Origin: Tangfeifania diversioriginum | Lineage (GTDB): Bacteria > Bacteroidota > Bacteroidia > Bacteroidales > Prolixibacteraceae | DNA: 64,000 nt | Assembly (NCBI GenBank): GCA_945873105.1 | Contig: CAMCBW010000006.1 | Span: forward strand, 62,001-126,000 | Direction: 5' to 3' | Shown: piece after piece, positions 48,728 through 57,927 of the stretch | Position numbering within the stretch: position 1 is the first letter of the stretch | Layout of the letters: each line of letters begins with the position of its first letter | The notes under the pieces: generated by a model | The model's database searches: none | Told to the model about the DNA's origin: nothing | What the model saw: only the letters and a program-made list of their open reading frames with translations | Position numbers and translations under genes: made by a program

Positions 48728-50095
48728 ATGTTAAATACAATAAAGAAGATAGTTAGGGAAGACAATTTTCTGTCGCTGGCAGGTAACCTGATTATCTCCT
48801 TCATGGGGATTGCCGGTTTTGCTTTGCTGGCGCGAACTTTCGAGATGGAAGTTTTTGGAGAGTGGGTAATCTTCATTTCGGCTGCGGCGCTTATTGAGAT
48901 GTTTCGTTACGGAATCATCAATACCGCCATCGTCCGCTATCTCTCAGGTGCAGAACACGAAGAACGGTTAAAGTACATCGGGTCAAACGGTTTGATAGGC
49001 ATAATTGCTACCATTCTGATTTGCATGTTATTGCTTGTTTGCCTGTTTGTATTTTCTAAACCAATTCACAACACAGGTTACGAAATTTTCTTTGAATGGT
49101 ATCCCTTGCTGGCATTGATCAACTTTCCTATGAACATGGCGTTAGTCATCATGCAGGCGGATCTTCAATTTGGAAAAATCTTATTTATCCGGTCTGTCGA
49201 AAGCGTCGGTTTCTTTCTGGTAGTGGCCGCAAATTTTTTCTTCTTTCATATGACCCTGGTACAACTGGTCTGGGCATTTTTGATCATTGATGCTGTAGCT
49301 TCCGGAATCTGTATTTTGATGGGCTGGGACGGATTAAAATACATCAGAAAAGCCACCTGGGAAAACAGCAAGACTCTTTTGCATTTCAGCAAGTATACCA
49401 CCTTTACCCTGATAGGCACCAACCTGCTTCGCAGTGCAGACACCTTTATCATCAGTTTTAGTCCGCTGGGCACAGCTGCCGTTGCCCTCTACAGTATTCC
49501 GATGAAACTGACCGAATTGCAACAGATTCCCCTGAGAAGTTTTGCCGCCACTGCCTTTCCAAAATTGTCAAAAGCCAGCATGCACAACAAAATTGAGGAG
49601 GTGAAGGAGGTTTTCTACACCTACTCCGGCGCAATGACCTACCTTTTCATGGCCATTAGCTTGTTCACATTTGTTTTTGCCGATTTTCTGATCCTAATTC
49701 TGGGTGGCAGCCAATACCTTGGAACCGACCCTGTGACAGGCTTTAATGCAGCCACCATCATGCGGATCTTTTCCATCTATGGCCTTTTGCTGCCCATCGA
49801 CAGGATGACGGGAATCGGTCTCGACAGTATCAACAAACCGAACATCAACTTCATGAAAGTATTGTACATGGTGATCGCCAATGTGGTAGGCGACATCATT
49901 GCCATCTTCATTTTTAAGTCATTGTCACTGGTAGCCGTTGCCTCCATCTTCTTTACAACGATCGGAATATGGGTTGGTTACTACTACATGGACAGGGAAT
50001 TGTCGCTGAACTATCGATTAATCTTCAGCAGAGGAATCGATTTTTACAAAACAATTTATGGGAAATTAAGGAATAAAACATCCGGGAACCATTGA
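48728..50095 (+). CDS. Oligosaccharide flippase (Wzx-type, MOP superfamily)
   Basis: 455 residues with about 12 hydrophobic helices spread over the whole length. The N-terminus (FLSLAGNLIISFMGIAGFALLARTFEMEVFGEWVIF) is the classical start of polysaccharide transporters of the MOP superfamily, and the central loops carry scattered charges as in Wzx. It would flip undecaprenyl-linked repeat units across the inner membrane. It follows the second hybrid kinase by 62 bases and precedes the polymerase-type gene by 31 bases, a normal Wzx-Wzy arrangement. MATE-type drug export is a much less likely reading in this context. Confidence 0.88.
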   Translation: MLNTIKKIVREDNFLSLAGNLIISFMGIAGFALLARTFEMEVFGEWVIFISAAALIEMFRYGIINTAIVRYLSGAEHEERLKYIGSNGLIGIIATILICMLLLVCLFVFSKPIHNTGYEIFFEWYPLLALINFPMNMALVIMQADLQFGKILFIRSVESVGFFLVVAANFFFFHMTLVQLVWAFLIIDAVASGICILMGWDGLKYIRKATWENSKTLLHFSKYTTFTLIGTNLLRSADTFIISFSPLGTAAVALYSIPMKLTELQQIPLRSFAATAFPKLSKASMHNKIEEVKEVFYTYSGAMTYLFMAISLFTFVFADFLILILGGSQYLGTDPVTGFNAATIMRIFSIYGLLLPIDRMTGIGLDSINKPNINFMKVLYMVIANVVGDIIAIFIFKSLSLVAVASIFFTTIGIWVGYYYMDRELSLNYRLIFSRGIDFYKTIYGKLRNKTSGNH

Positions 50096-50126
50096 GTTCC
50101 TGCAATGAAACAATGAAATCTTCCCC

Positions 50127-51617
50127 ATGGTAAGGAACAACCCTTTTGATCTATTAACCGGTTCGGATCGCCTAAAGTCTCCTGTCAACCTTCTGTTGAT
50201 GGCGATTTTGGTGGTATTGTCATCCTGGTTAATCGGCAAAATGGGCATTACCATTGGTATGGGACTGCTGATCCTGCCATTTGTTTTTGCCTTTTTCTAC
50301 CTCTTGTTTGTCTATCCGGTCGTTGGATTGTATGCAACAGTGATGTTGGGATTCTTCTCCCTTGGACTGGGTCGTTACATTGATTTTCAAGTTGGGCTAT
50401 TGATGGATGGCATCCTCTTCCTGACTTTTTTGGCCATGATTTTCAACAAATTCTACGATAAAATTGATTGGACCCTTGCGGCAAAGGATGTTACCTTACT
50501 GGCCTTTATCTGGTTTGGATACTGTTTTTTGGAGGTAATCAACCCAGAGGCCAGGAGTTTTGCCGCCTGGCTTAATGGCATGCGAGGAATCGGCATGTAC
50601 ATGTTTCTCCTGATCGTTTTGACACTTTTGCTACTGAATACCAACCGTAAGATAGAATATTTCCTGTTGCTTTGGGGAGGTTTATCACTGCTGGCCTCGT
50701 TAAAAGGCATTGCACAAAACTTATTTGGGGTGGATAGTTATGAACAGGCCTGGCTGAATGCCGGCGCTGCACAGACCCACGTCTTGTTCGGCAAGCTCCG
50801 TATTTTCTCGTTCCTGAGCGATGCCGGCCAATTTGGGGCCAACCAGGCCTACTCCGGAGTGGTCGCCCTGATTCTAGCCCTAGAAGAGAAGGTCTGGTGG
50901 AAAAAATCCTTCTTCCTGACAGTTGCCTTTTTAGGTTTTTACGGAATGCTGTTGTCGGGGACCAGAGGTGCCATCAGCATTCCATTGGCCGGTATGGGTA
51001 CCTATTTTGTGCTCAAAAAGAACAAGGCAGTCATGCTGGCTGGATTCATCTCCCTGGTAATGGTTTTCATTTTCTTCAAATACACCACCATCGGACAGGG
51101 CAACCAGCAAATCCGAAGAATGCGGACAGCCTTTGATCCAAAGGATGCCTCTTTTCAGGTGAGGCTCGAGAACCAGCGGATCCTGAAGAGCTACCTTGCT
51201 TCAAGACCCATTGGCGGAGGGCTTGGCCATGCAGGGGTAAAGGCCAAGAAATTTCTGCCCAATGCCTTTCTGTCCAACATCGCGACCGATAGCTGGTATG
51301 TTATGATTTGGGCCGAACTGGGGGTGATCGGGTTGTTGCTGCACTTGTTCATCCTTTTTTACATTGTCATCAAATCATCTTACCGGATCATGAACAGAAT
51401 CCGTGATCCGATATTAAAAGTCAGGATGTCGGCCCTGTTGGCCGGTATGGTAGGTGTCATGGTCGCCTCCTATGGGAATGCGGTATTGGGAACTGTCCCA
51501 ACAGCGGTTACGATCTACATCTCCATGGCATTGTTGTTGAATACCAAAAAACTCGATACGCAAGAGGAGGATAAAGATTTAAAAATCCTGAATGAACAGA
51601 AAATGTTGTCTGCATAG
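50127..51617 (+). CDS. O-antigen polymerase/ligase-family protein (Wzy-type)
   Basis: 496 residues with about 11 membrane helices. The central periplasmic loop and GTRGAISIPLAGMGTYFVLKKN segment match the O-antigen ligase/polymerase (Wzy_C) family, including the Arg of SGTRG. A larger loop near 320-385 (QIRRMRTAFDPKDASFQVRLENQRILKSYL and GGGLGH) follows, the usual substrate-binding loop. It should polymerise flipped repeat units at the periplasmic face. WaaL-type ligases share this fold, so ligase activity cannot be ruled out from sequence alone. Position directly after the flippase and among glycosyltransferases favours polymerase. Confidence 0.85.
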   Translation: MVRNNPFDLLTGSDRLKSPVNLLLMAILVVLSSWLIGKMGITIGMGLLILPFVFAFFYLLFVYPVVGLYATVMLGFFSLGLGRYIDFQVGLLMDGILFLTFLAMIFNKFYDKIDWTLAAKDVTLLAFIWFGYCFLEVINPEARSFAAWLNGMRGIGMYMFLLIVLTLLLLNTNRKIEYFLLLWGGLSLLASLKGIAQNLFGVDSYEQAWLNAGAAQTHVLFGKLRIFSFLSDAGQFGANQAYSGVVALILALEEKVWWKKSFFLTVAFLGFYGMLLSGTRGAISIPLAGMGTYFVLKKNKAVMLAGFISLVMVFIFFKYTTIGQGNQQIRRMRTAFDPKDASFQVRLENQRILKSYLASRPIGGGLGHAGVKAKKFLPNAFLSNIATDSWYVMIWAELGVIGLLLHLFILFYIVIKSSYRIMNRIRDPILKVRMSALLAGMVGVMVASYGNAVLGTVPTAVTIYISMALLLNTKKLDTQEEDKDLKILNEQKMLSA

Positions 51618-51690
51618 ATCTTAATCAGGTGCCGCTTGCAGTTTATGTTTTTCGTGAAAGTTGCTTTTATTAACCAATTACAACAGACCT

Positions 51691-52605
51691 ATGGAATATC
51701 CTTTGGTGTCAATAGTCACTGTAAATTATGATCATCCGGAAGTTACGCTTGACTTGCTGGCCTCACTTCGATTGGTTACCTATCCAAACGTCGAAGTCAT
51801 TGTAGTGGACAACGCTTCTCCAAAAGATGACCTGGCAATTCTTAAACAGTCGTTTCCTGAAATTATTTTCATTCAAAGCACAGAAAATCTGGGCTTTGCT
51901 GGAGGAAATAACCTGGGTATCCGTCAGGCGAAAGGGAAATACCTGCTGTTCATCAACAATGATACGGAGGTTGAACCTGGTTTTTTGGAACCGCTGGTCG
52001 CGAAATGTGAATTAAATCCCGAAATTGGGGCAGTCAGTCCCAAGATCAAATATTTCGACCACCAAGATACCATCCAGTTTTGCGGTCAGACTCCCATGAA
52101 TCCCTACACCATGCGTAGCCATGGCATTGGACATGGCAAGGTAGACACCGGCCAGTTTGAAACCGACACGCCTACCCATTTCGTACATGGTGCTGCCATG
52201 ATGATGCCACTGTCGGTGATTCAAAAAACAGGACTGATGCCGGAATGCTATTTCCTTTACTATGAGGAACTGGACTGGGGTGCCAGTATCAAAAGGGCCG
52301 GTTACCAATTGTGGTATGTTCACGACTCCACGATCCTGCACAAAGAGTCCATCTCTACCGGAAAGCTCAGTCCCTTCAAGACCTACTACATGAACCGGGC
52401 CCGCCTGCTCTACCTGCGGCGCAATGTGACCGGCTTTACCTTTTTCGTAGCCATCCTGTTCCAGCTATTCGTGGCCATACCCAAAAATATGGTGGTCTTC
52501 CTGCTGAAGCGCGACAAAGGACACTTCAAATCCTATGCCAGGGCCATTGGATGGCACATCAGTCATCTTTTTTCCAGCGAGATACACACCAATCCAAAAC
52601 TTTAA
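51691..52605 (+). CDS. Glycosyltransferase family 2, rhamnosyltransferase-like
   Basis: 304 residues from the ATG at 51691; a TTG ten codons upstream is less likely. It is a GT-A fold: VSIVTVNYDHPE at the start, VIVVDNAS, ENLGFAGGNNLGIRQAKG, and the metal-binding LLFINNDTEVEPG (DxD-like). HGAAMMMPLSVIQKTGLMPECYFLYYEELDWGASIKRAGY is the acceptor and catalytic region with the ED motif. It resembles WbbL-type rhamnosyltransferases, but donor sugar cannot be fixed by eye. C-terminal residues 240-265 are hydrophobic (FTFFVAILFQLFVAIPKNMVVFLL), giving membrane association. It adds one sugar of the repeat unit at the cytoplasmic face. Confidence 0.9.
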   Translation: MEYPLVSIVTVNYDHPEVTLDLLASLRLVTYPNVEVIVVDNASPKDDLAILKQSFPEIIFIQSTENLGFAGGNNLGIRQAKGKYLLFINNDTEVEPGFLEPLVAKCELNPEIGAVSPKIKYFDHQDTIQFCGQTPMNPYTMRSHGIGHGKVDTGQFETDTPTHFVHGAAMMMPLSVIQKTGLMPECYFLYYEELDWGASIKRAGYQLWYVHDSTILHKESISTGKLSPFKTYYMNRARLLYLRRNVTGFTFFVAILFQLFVAIPKNMVVFLLKRDKGHFKSYARAIGWHISHLFSSEIHTNPKL

Positions 52606-52726
52606 ATTGTGAAGAGCAGAGAACAAAAGAGTACAATTAGGATAACAACCTGAAGAAACCAGCGGTTTCTATCAGGAATCCAGAAATATCCAGTCGATTT
52701 CAGATCCAACGATAAAATTATTAAAT

Positions 52727-53908
52727 ATGATAATATTCAACTACTTACAGGTAATCCTATTGATTCTGCTGGGGCTTTCCACCCTCTACATCTTTATCTT
52801 TGCCTTTGCAGGACTTTTCTACAGGGAGGCTCCCGCAAAAAAACCGCTGAAACAGCGCAAAATGGCTGTGTTTATTCCAGGTTACAAAGAGGATGAAGTC
52901 ATTGTAAGTGTAGCACAGGAAGCTTTGAAGCAGGATTATCCCGCCGATTGTTACGATGCCATCATCATTGCCGACTCTTTTCAACCGGAGACCATTGCCA
53001 AATTGAGGGAATTACCCTTGAAAGTCATCGAGGTATCCTTTGAAAAAAGCACCAAATCCAAGGCACTCAATAAAGCCATGGAACTGCTGTCTGAGCCCTA
53101 CGAAATCGCAGTTATTCTGGATGCTGACAATGTAATGGCCCCCGATTTTCTGGTAAGGATCAATGGGGCTTTCGAAGCGCGTTGCATGGCTGTACAGGGT
53201 CACCGGACCGCCAAAAACATGAATACCTCGCTGGCCATCCTGGATGCCATCAGCGAGGAGATCAACAACCATATCTTCCGGAAGGGGCACCGTGTATTGG
53301 GACTCTCCTCTGCCATTATTGGCTCCGGCATGGCTTTCGACTATGCCTATTTCAAAGGGTTGATGTCGACGGTAACCGCAGTCGGTGGTTTCGACAAGGA
53401 GATTGAACTGAAGATGCTGAAGGCCGGTCACAAAATCCTCTACCTGGATCAGGCCTTTGTGTACGATGAAAAAGTTCAGAAAGCCGAGGTATTCAGCAAC
53501 CAGCGTCGCAGATGGCTCTCTGCCCAGCTGCACTATTTCAGGCTCTATTTCTTCGATGCTGCAAAAAATCTTTTCGCAAAAGGCAACCTCGACTATTTTG
53601 ACAAAGCCATCCAGTTCATACAACCGCCGAGAATTCTGCTCCTGGGCGCCGTGGTGATCATGGGCTTCCTCTTTATACTCGCAAACCTCCTGCTGGAAAA
53701 TGACCTGCTCTATACCAAAACATGGGGATTTGTTGCCTCACTTTGCTTGCTTGCTTTTCTGTTTTCTGTACCTGGCTCCTTTTACAATTTCAAGACGGTG
53801 AAAGCCCTAATGAGTCTGCCCAAAGGAATGTTGCTGATGGTGGGTTCCCTACTAAAGATTAAAGGGGCCAACAAACAGTTTATTCACACAAAACATACCT
53901 CAACGTAA
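52727..53908 (+). CDS. Membrane glycosyltransferase, family 2
   Basis: 393 residues. One N-terminal membrane helix (5-32), a cytoplasmic GT-A domain and two or three C-terminal helices (about 300-370). Catalytic motifs: VFIPGYKEDEV, AVILDADNVMAPDFL (DxD), the GSGMAFDY loop, and a final NQRRRWLSAQ, which corresponds to the QxxRW motif of processive family-2 enzymes. That motif is common in synthases that extrude polymer, yet it also occurs in single-addition enzymes. In a locus with Wzx and Wzy, single addition is more likely. It lies 121 bases after the previous glycosyltransferase. An 11-bp inverted repeat overlaps its stop codon. Confidence 0.88.
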   Translation: MIIFNYLQVILLILLGLSTLYIFIFAFAGLFYREAPAKKPLKQRKMAVFIPGYKEDEVIVSVAQEALKQDYPADCYDAIIIADSFQPETIAKLRELPLKVIEVSFEKSTKSKALNKAMELLSEPYEIAVILDADNVMAPDFLVRINGAFEARCMAVQGHRTAKNMNTSLAILDAISEEINNHIFRKGHRVLGLSSAIIGSGMAFDYAYFKGLMSTVTAVGGFDKEIELKMLKAGHKILYLDQAFVYDEKVQKAEVFSNQRRRWLSAQLHYFRLYFFDAAKNLFAKGNLDYFDKAIQFIQPPRILLLGAVVIMGFLFILANLLLENDLLYTKTWGFVASLCLLAFLFSVPGSFYNFKTVKALMSLPKGMLLMVGSLLKIKGANKQFIHTKHTST

Positions 53909-53937
53909 AAAAACCAACTATTGGGATTTTTACGTTG
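53901..53937. other. Inverted repeat over the stop codon of the family-2 glycosyltransferase
   Basis: CAACGTAAAAA (53901-53911) and TTTTTACGTTG (53927-53937) form an 11-bp perfect stem with a 15-base loop, and the TAA stop lies within the first arm. There is no T run after it, so it is not a standard terminator; it could be a processing or attenuating hairpin between two parts of the glycan operon. Confidence 0.45.
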
Positions 53938-54045
53938 CGTTAAACACTTTTCATACAAATTTCTATCTCAATCAGAAAACAATTGGTTGGTATATATTGT
54001 TAATTTGATAATCCAGTCGTTAATTAATCAAGAGGGAGGTTATAA

Positions 54046-55191
54046 ATGATCATTGGTATCGAGGCACAACGCATTTTTCGCAAGAAAAAGCATGGCATGG
54101 ACATGGTTGCACTGGAACTGATCCGCAATCTGCAAACCATTGACCAGGAAAATGAATACATCCTTTTCATCAAACCGGATGTGGATGATGCAGTAATTCA
54201 GGAATCTTCTAATTTCAAGGTGGTAAGGCTCAAAGGAGGTTTTTATCCCTTGTGGGAACAATTCGCGTTGCCCCGGGCAGCAAGGAAAGCCGGTTGTCAG
54301 TTACTTCACTGTACCAGCAATACTGCCCCGGTTCTTACCAGGATCCCGCTGGTGGTTACGCTGCACGATATTATTTACATGGAGAGCAGCTATTTGAAAA
54401 TTTTAAGGGGAAGCGGATCCCTTTACCAGAAGTTCGGGAACCTTTACCGAAAATTCTTTGTCCCCTGGATTGTGAAGAAAAGTGACAAAATTATCACCGT
54501 CTCTCATTTTGAGAAGAAGAGGATCGGACAGTTCTTTGGGATGGGCAATGATCCCCGGCTGGAGGCAGTCTACAACGGTGTGAGCGAACACTTTAAGCCA
54601 GTTACCGATCCACTGGAGCTGAAGCGGGTCAGGGAAAAATACCGGCTGCCCGACCGCTACTTTTTCTTTCTCGGCAACACTGATCCAAAGAAAAATACCA
54701 AAGGGACCCTGAAGGCATTCTCTGACTATCTCAAACAGACAGGTTCGGACATGAAACTTGTCATGCTGGATTATGATAGGGTAGAACTCGAAAAAATCCT
54801 TACCGACATCGGGGATACCGAATTGATAAACAAGATCATCCTTACTGGCTATGTGGTGAATACAGATCTTCCTGCCATTTACGGCCAGTGCGATATTTTC
54901 CTCTACCCCTCGTTGCGTGAAAGCTTCGGAATCCCTATGCTGGAAGCGATGGCCTGCGGTGCACCGGTCATCACCTCCAATACCTCCTCCATGCCGGAAG
55001 TTGCGGGAGAAGCAGCCTGCATTGTGAACCCGTATAAACCCGAAGAGATCACAGCTGCCATGATTCAAATCCTCGCTGACGAGGAGTTGAAGGCGTCGTT
55101 GATCAGCAAGGGATTTGTTCAGGCTGCAAAATTTTCGTGGAAAGCCATGGCCGAGCATGTGCTTAGGATCTACCAGGATCTTTTGAAATAA
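54046..55191 (+). CDS. Glycosyltransferase family 4 (mannosyltransferase-like)
   Basis: 381 residues, a GT-B fold. The N-terminal domain has the acceptor region (HGMDMVALELIRNL) and LPRAARKAGCQLLHCTSNTAPV. The C-terminal domain has FFLGNTDPKKNTKGTLKAFSDYL and the donor-binding EX7E-type motif SLRESFGIPMLEAMACGAPVITSN. It transfers a hexose, often mannose in close relatives, from a nucleotide sugar to the lipid-linked repeat unit. A purine-rich GAGGGAGG lies 8 bases before the ATG, one of few Shine-Dalgarno-like sites in the window. It follows a 137-base gap and is 21 bases before the next glycosyltransferase. Confidence 0.92.
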   Translation: MIIGIEAQRIFRKKKHGMDMVALELIRNLQTIDQENEYILFIKPDVDDAVIQESSNFKVVRLKGGFYPLWEQFALPRAARKAGCQLLHCTSNTAPVLTRIPLVVTLHDIIYMESSYLKILRGSGSLYQKFGNLYRKFFVPWIVKKSDKIITVSHFEKKRIGQFFGMGNDPRLEAVYNGVSEHFKPVTDPLELKRVREKYRLPDRYFFFLGNTDPKKNTKGTLKAFSDYLKQTGSDMKLVMLDYDRVELEKILTDIGDTELINKIILTGYVVNTDLPAIYGQCDIFLYPSLRESFGIPMLEAMACGAPVITSNTSSMPEVAGEAACIVNPYKPEEITAAMIQILADEELKASLISKGFVQAAKFSWKAMAEHVLRIYQDLLK

Positions 55192-55212
55192 GGAACCAAT
55201 AATTAAGTGATT

Positions 55213-56412
55213 ATGTTGGTAAACAGAGACATCATCGTAGTTGGCATTCAGGCATGGGACATCCCCATCGGTAGCAATTGTAAGAATATTGCAGCTGAGC
55301 TGGCGAAGAACAACCGGGTTCTGTATGTCAATTCCCCCCTGGACCGCATCACCAGGTTCAGGGAGCGAAAAAACCCCAATACCAAGAAACGGATTCAAAT
55401 ATTGAAAAGCGGAAAACCCGGTATAGAGGAGATATCCACCAATCTTTGGAATTTGTATCCGGCTACCCTGCTTGAATCCATCAATTGGATCTCCTCTCCC
55501 ACCCTTTTTGACTGGCTGAACCGGATCAACAACAAAAGGTTTGCCAAGCAAATCCAGCACGCAATAAACTTGCTTGGCTTTAAAAACATTGTGATTTTTA
55601 ACGACAGTGATATGTTCAGGAGTTTCTACCTAAAGGAGTACCTGACACCTGAAACCTACATTTACTATACGAGAGACAACCTGATAGCCGTCGATTACTG
55701 GAAGAAGCAGGGCGTCAGAATCGAGGCACTTCACATGAAAAAGGCAGATCTGGTAGTGGCCAATTCTACTTACCTTGCCTCTTTGGCACGAGCCTTCAAC
55801 AAAAATTCATTTTATGTTGGTCAGGGTTGTGATGTATCGCTTTTCGACCCAAACCTTGTTTCTACCATTCCTGCTGACATCGCATCGGTGCCAAAACCTG
55901 TCATAGGATACATCGGAGCACTGCTCTCCCTGCGGCTCGACCTGCAGGTCCTTGAGTTTATCGCGGAAAGCCGACCCGAATGGAGTATTGTCCTGGTAGG
56001 GCCAGAAGATGAGACCTTCAAAAGCAGCCGGCTGCACCAGTTGAAAAACGTCTATTTTCTCGGCAATAAAACGGGGAACGAGCTCCCCTCCTACCTCAAC
56101 TGCTTCGATGTGGCTCTCAATCCGCAAGTGCTTAGTCCGGTAACCATCGGTAATTACCCCCGTAAAATCGATGAATACCTGGCCATGGGGAAACCGACTG
56201 TGGCCACCAAAACGGAAGCGATGAGTGTCTTTGCAGATTACACCTACCTGGCCGAAAACAAGGAGCAATACATCACATGTATCGAAAAAGCCCTGCAGGA
56301 AGATTCGCCCGAATTGCATCAAACTCGGGCGGAATTTGCCCGTCAGCACACCTGGGAAAACAATGTAAAAGAGATTTCCAATGTTCTTCAACTTACAAAA
56401 ACTAAAAAATGA
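55213..56412 (+). CDS. Glycosyltransferase, GT1/GT4-like
   Basis: 399 residues from the ATG at 55213; a GTG two codons upstream is possible. It is a GT-B fold with an N-terminal [36 protein letters not shown] and a C-terminal nucleotide-sugar domain: [64 protein letters not shown], then a [18 protein letters not shown] donor motif. Similar proteins are found in many exopolysaccharide clusters, and the specificity is unknown. The stop overlaps the start of the following acyltransferase by 4 bases, implying translational coupling. Confidence 0.88.
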   Translation: MLVNRDIIVVGIQAWDIPIGSNCKNIAAELAKNNRVLYVNSPLDRITRFRERKNPNTKKRIQILKSGKPGIEEISTNLWNLYPATLLESINWISSPTLFDWLNRINNKRFAKQIQHAINLLGFKNIVIFNDSDMFRSFYLKEYLTPETYIYYTRDNLIAVDYWKKQGVRIEALHMKKADLVVANSTYLASLARAFNKNSFYVGQGCDVSLFDPNLVSTIPADIASVPKPVIGYIGALLSLRLDLQVLEFIAESRPEWSIVLVGPEDETFKSSRLHQLKNVYFLGNKTGNELPSYLNCFDVALNPQVLSPVTIGNYPRKIDEYLAMGKPTVATKTEAMSVFADYTYLAENKEQYITCIEKALQEDSPELHQTRAEFARQHTWENNVKEISNVLQLTKTKK

Positions 56413-57029
56413 GTCTGGTCGATAAAATCAAAGCAAATCCGAGGTTGAAGCAGCTGGCATTGAATGCCATGATGCCCAGGAACCAGGCACGTCCGCGCCT
56501 CTGGGTCCAATGGTTCCTCAACCCGTTTTTCCACAAAAAAGGAAAAAATGCCAGAATCAACCGGAGTACACGAATGGATGTGATGCCGTTTAACAATTTT
56601 GCACTGGGGGATGACTCTACCATCGAAGATTTCTGCACGGTCAACAATGGGGTTGGCGACGTTCTGATCGGTAATCGTTGCAGGATCGGCATGAGTAATG
56701 TTCTGATCGGTCCCGTGACCATCGGCAACGATGTAATCATGGCACAGAACATTGTGATGTCTGGTCTGAACCATGGTTACGAGGATATTCTTCTTCCTCC
56801 CCACAACCAGCCCGTTACCAAAAAGAAAATTACCATTGAGGATGAAGTTTGGATTGGCGCCAATGCGGTTGTGGTTGCCGGGGTAACCATTGGCAAGCAT
56901 GCCATAATTGCCGCCGGCTCAGTAGTCACCAAGGATGTTCCTGCCTATTCCGTTGCAGCCGGCAATCCGGCCAAAATAATCAAACAATACAATCCACAAA
57001 CCCTGAAATGGGAGCGTATCACCTCCTGA
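56409..57029 (+). CDS. Hexapeptide-repeat acyltransferase (maa/CatB-like)
   Basis: 206 residues. After a basic N-terminal part (1-55), left-handed beta-helix hexapeptide repeats run from about 60 to 190 ([40 protein letters not shown] and [45 protein letters not shown]). The catalytic His is expected in the SGLNHGYED loop. These enzymes acetylate sugars using acetyl-CoA in the cytoplasm. The 4-base overlap with the upstream glycosyltransferase suggests it decorates the sugar just added, before flipping. Confidence 0.92.
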   Translation: MSLVDKIKANPRLKQLALNAMMPRNQARPRLWVQWFLNPFFHKKGKNARINRSTRMDVMPFNNFALGDDSTIEDFCTVNNGVGDVLIGNRCRIGMSNVLIGPVTIGNDVIMAQNIVMSGLNHGYEDILLPPHNQPVTKKKITIEDEVWIGANAVVVAGVTIGKHAIIAAGSVVTKDVPAYSVAAGNPAKIIKQYNPQTLKWERITS

Positions 57030-57071
57030 TTATTCCTGTATTTACTTGCCTCTGAACCAACTTATTTGACC

Positions 57072-57854
57072 ATGCTACACAAAATCAACACCTATTTCTG
57101 GTATTTCTATGAATACATCAAGCACGGAGACCTGCATTCCGTTGTGGCATCGGCCAGGTACCTGATCTACAAGAAATCACATTCGAACGACCGCATTGTC
57201 ACAAGTTCATTGGGAAAATTCTTCTGCCGAAAAAACACCAACGACTTTCAATTTGCCAATTTTCGTTACGAGTGGGGGGTGAAACGATTCATACTCTCCC
57301 GTATCCACGAATATTCGGTCTTTGTGGATGCCGGATCCTGTATTGGTGCCTATGCCATCCTATCGGCCAAAAAAAATTTACGAACCATCGCATTTGAACC
57401 GGTTGAGAGCAACTATCAGGTTCTGGTCAAAAATCTAAACTTGAACAATCTTGCAAATGAAGTAAAGGCCTTCAAGTTGGGACTTGGGGATCAGCACAAG
57501 CTGGTTCATTTCAATTTCAACCAGGTGAATACCGGAGCATCCCATGTTGGTACAGCCGGGCAACAGCATGGTTGCGAGGTAGAATTGTGCACGTTTGATT
57601 CTTTACTTCCTGAATTGAACCTGGATCCCAAACAGAACATCCTGTTCAAACTGGATGTCGAGGGGATGGAAATTGAAGCACTTCAGGGAGCCACCAACTT
57701 CCTCCGCCAGTATCCGAACATTACCCTGGTGGTCGAAGAAAAAATTACAGGTCAGGCTAGAATCAAGAATTTCCTGGACGGACTGGGAACTTTTGAATAT
57801 GGAGTGATCGATCGTTACAACATGTTTGCCAGAAAAGCAGCCATGAAAAACTGA
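57072..57854 (+). CDS. FkbM-family methyltransferase
   Basis: 260 residues from the ATG at 57072; a TTG two codons upstream is less likely. The SAM-binding Rossmann core is clear: FVDAGSCIGAYAILSA (motif I), TIAFEPVESNYQVLVKNL (motif II), and ILFKLDVEGMEIEALQGA followed by LVVEE, both typical of FkbM proteins. Members O-methylate sugars or polyketide/peptide hydroxyls. Here the substrate could be the polysaccharide repeat unit or the product of the NRPS that starts 73 bases later; position between the acyltransferase and the NRPS does not decide. No signal peptide, so it acts in the cytoplasm. Confidence 0.9.
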   Translation: MLHKINTYFWYFYEYIKHGDLHSVVASARYLIYKKSHSNDRIVTSSLGKFFCRKNTNDFQFANFRYEWGVKRFILSRIHEYSVFVDAGSCIGAYAILSAKKNLRTIAFEPVESNYQVLVKNLNLNNLANEVKAFKLGLGDQHKLVHFNFNQVNTGASHVGTAGQQHGCEVELCTFDSLLPELNLDPKQNILFKLDVEGMEIEALQGATNFLRQYPNITLVVEEKITGQARIKNFLDGLGTFEYGVIDRYNMFARKAAMKN

Positions 57855-57927
57855 TTATAGTTCAAATGAAGACCGTCAAAGAAGACAAACACAGATAATA
57901 TTCATACAACCTTTTAGCTAAAATATT

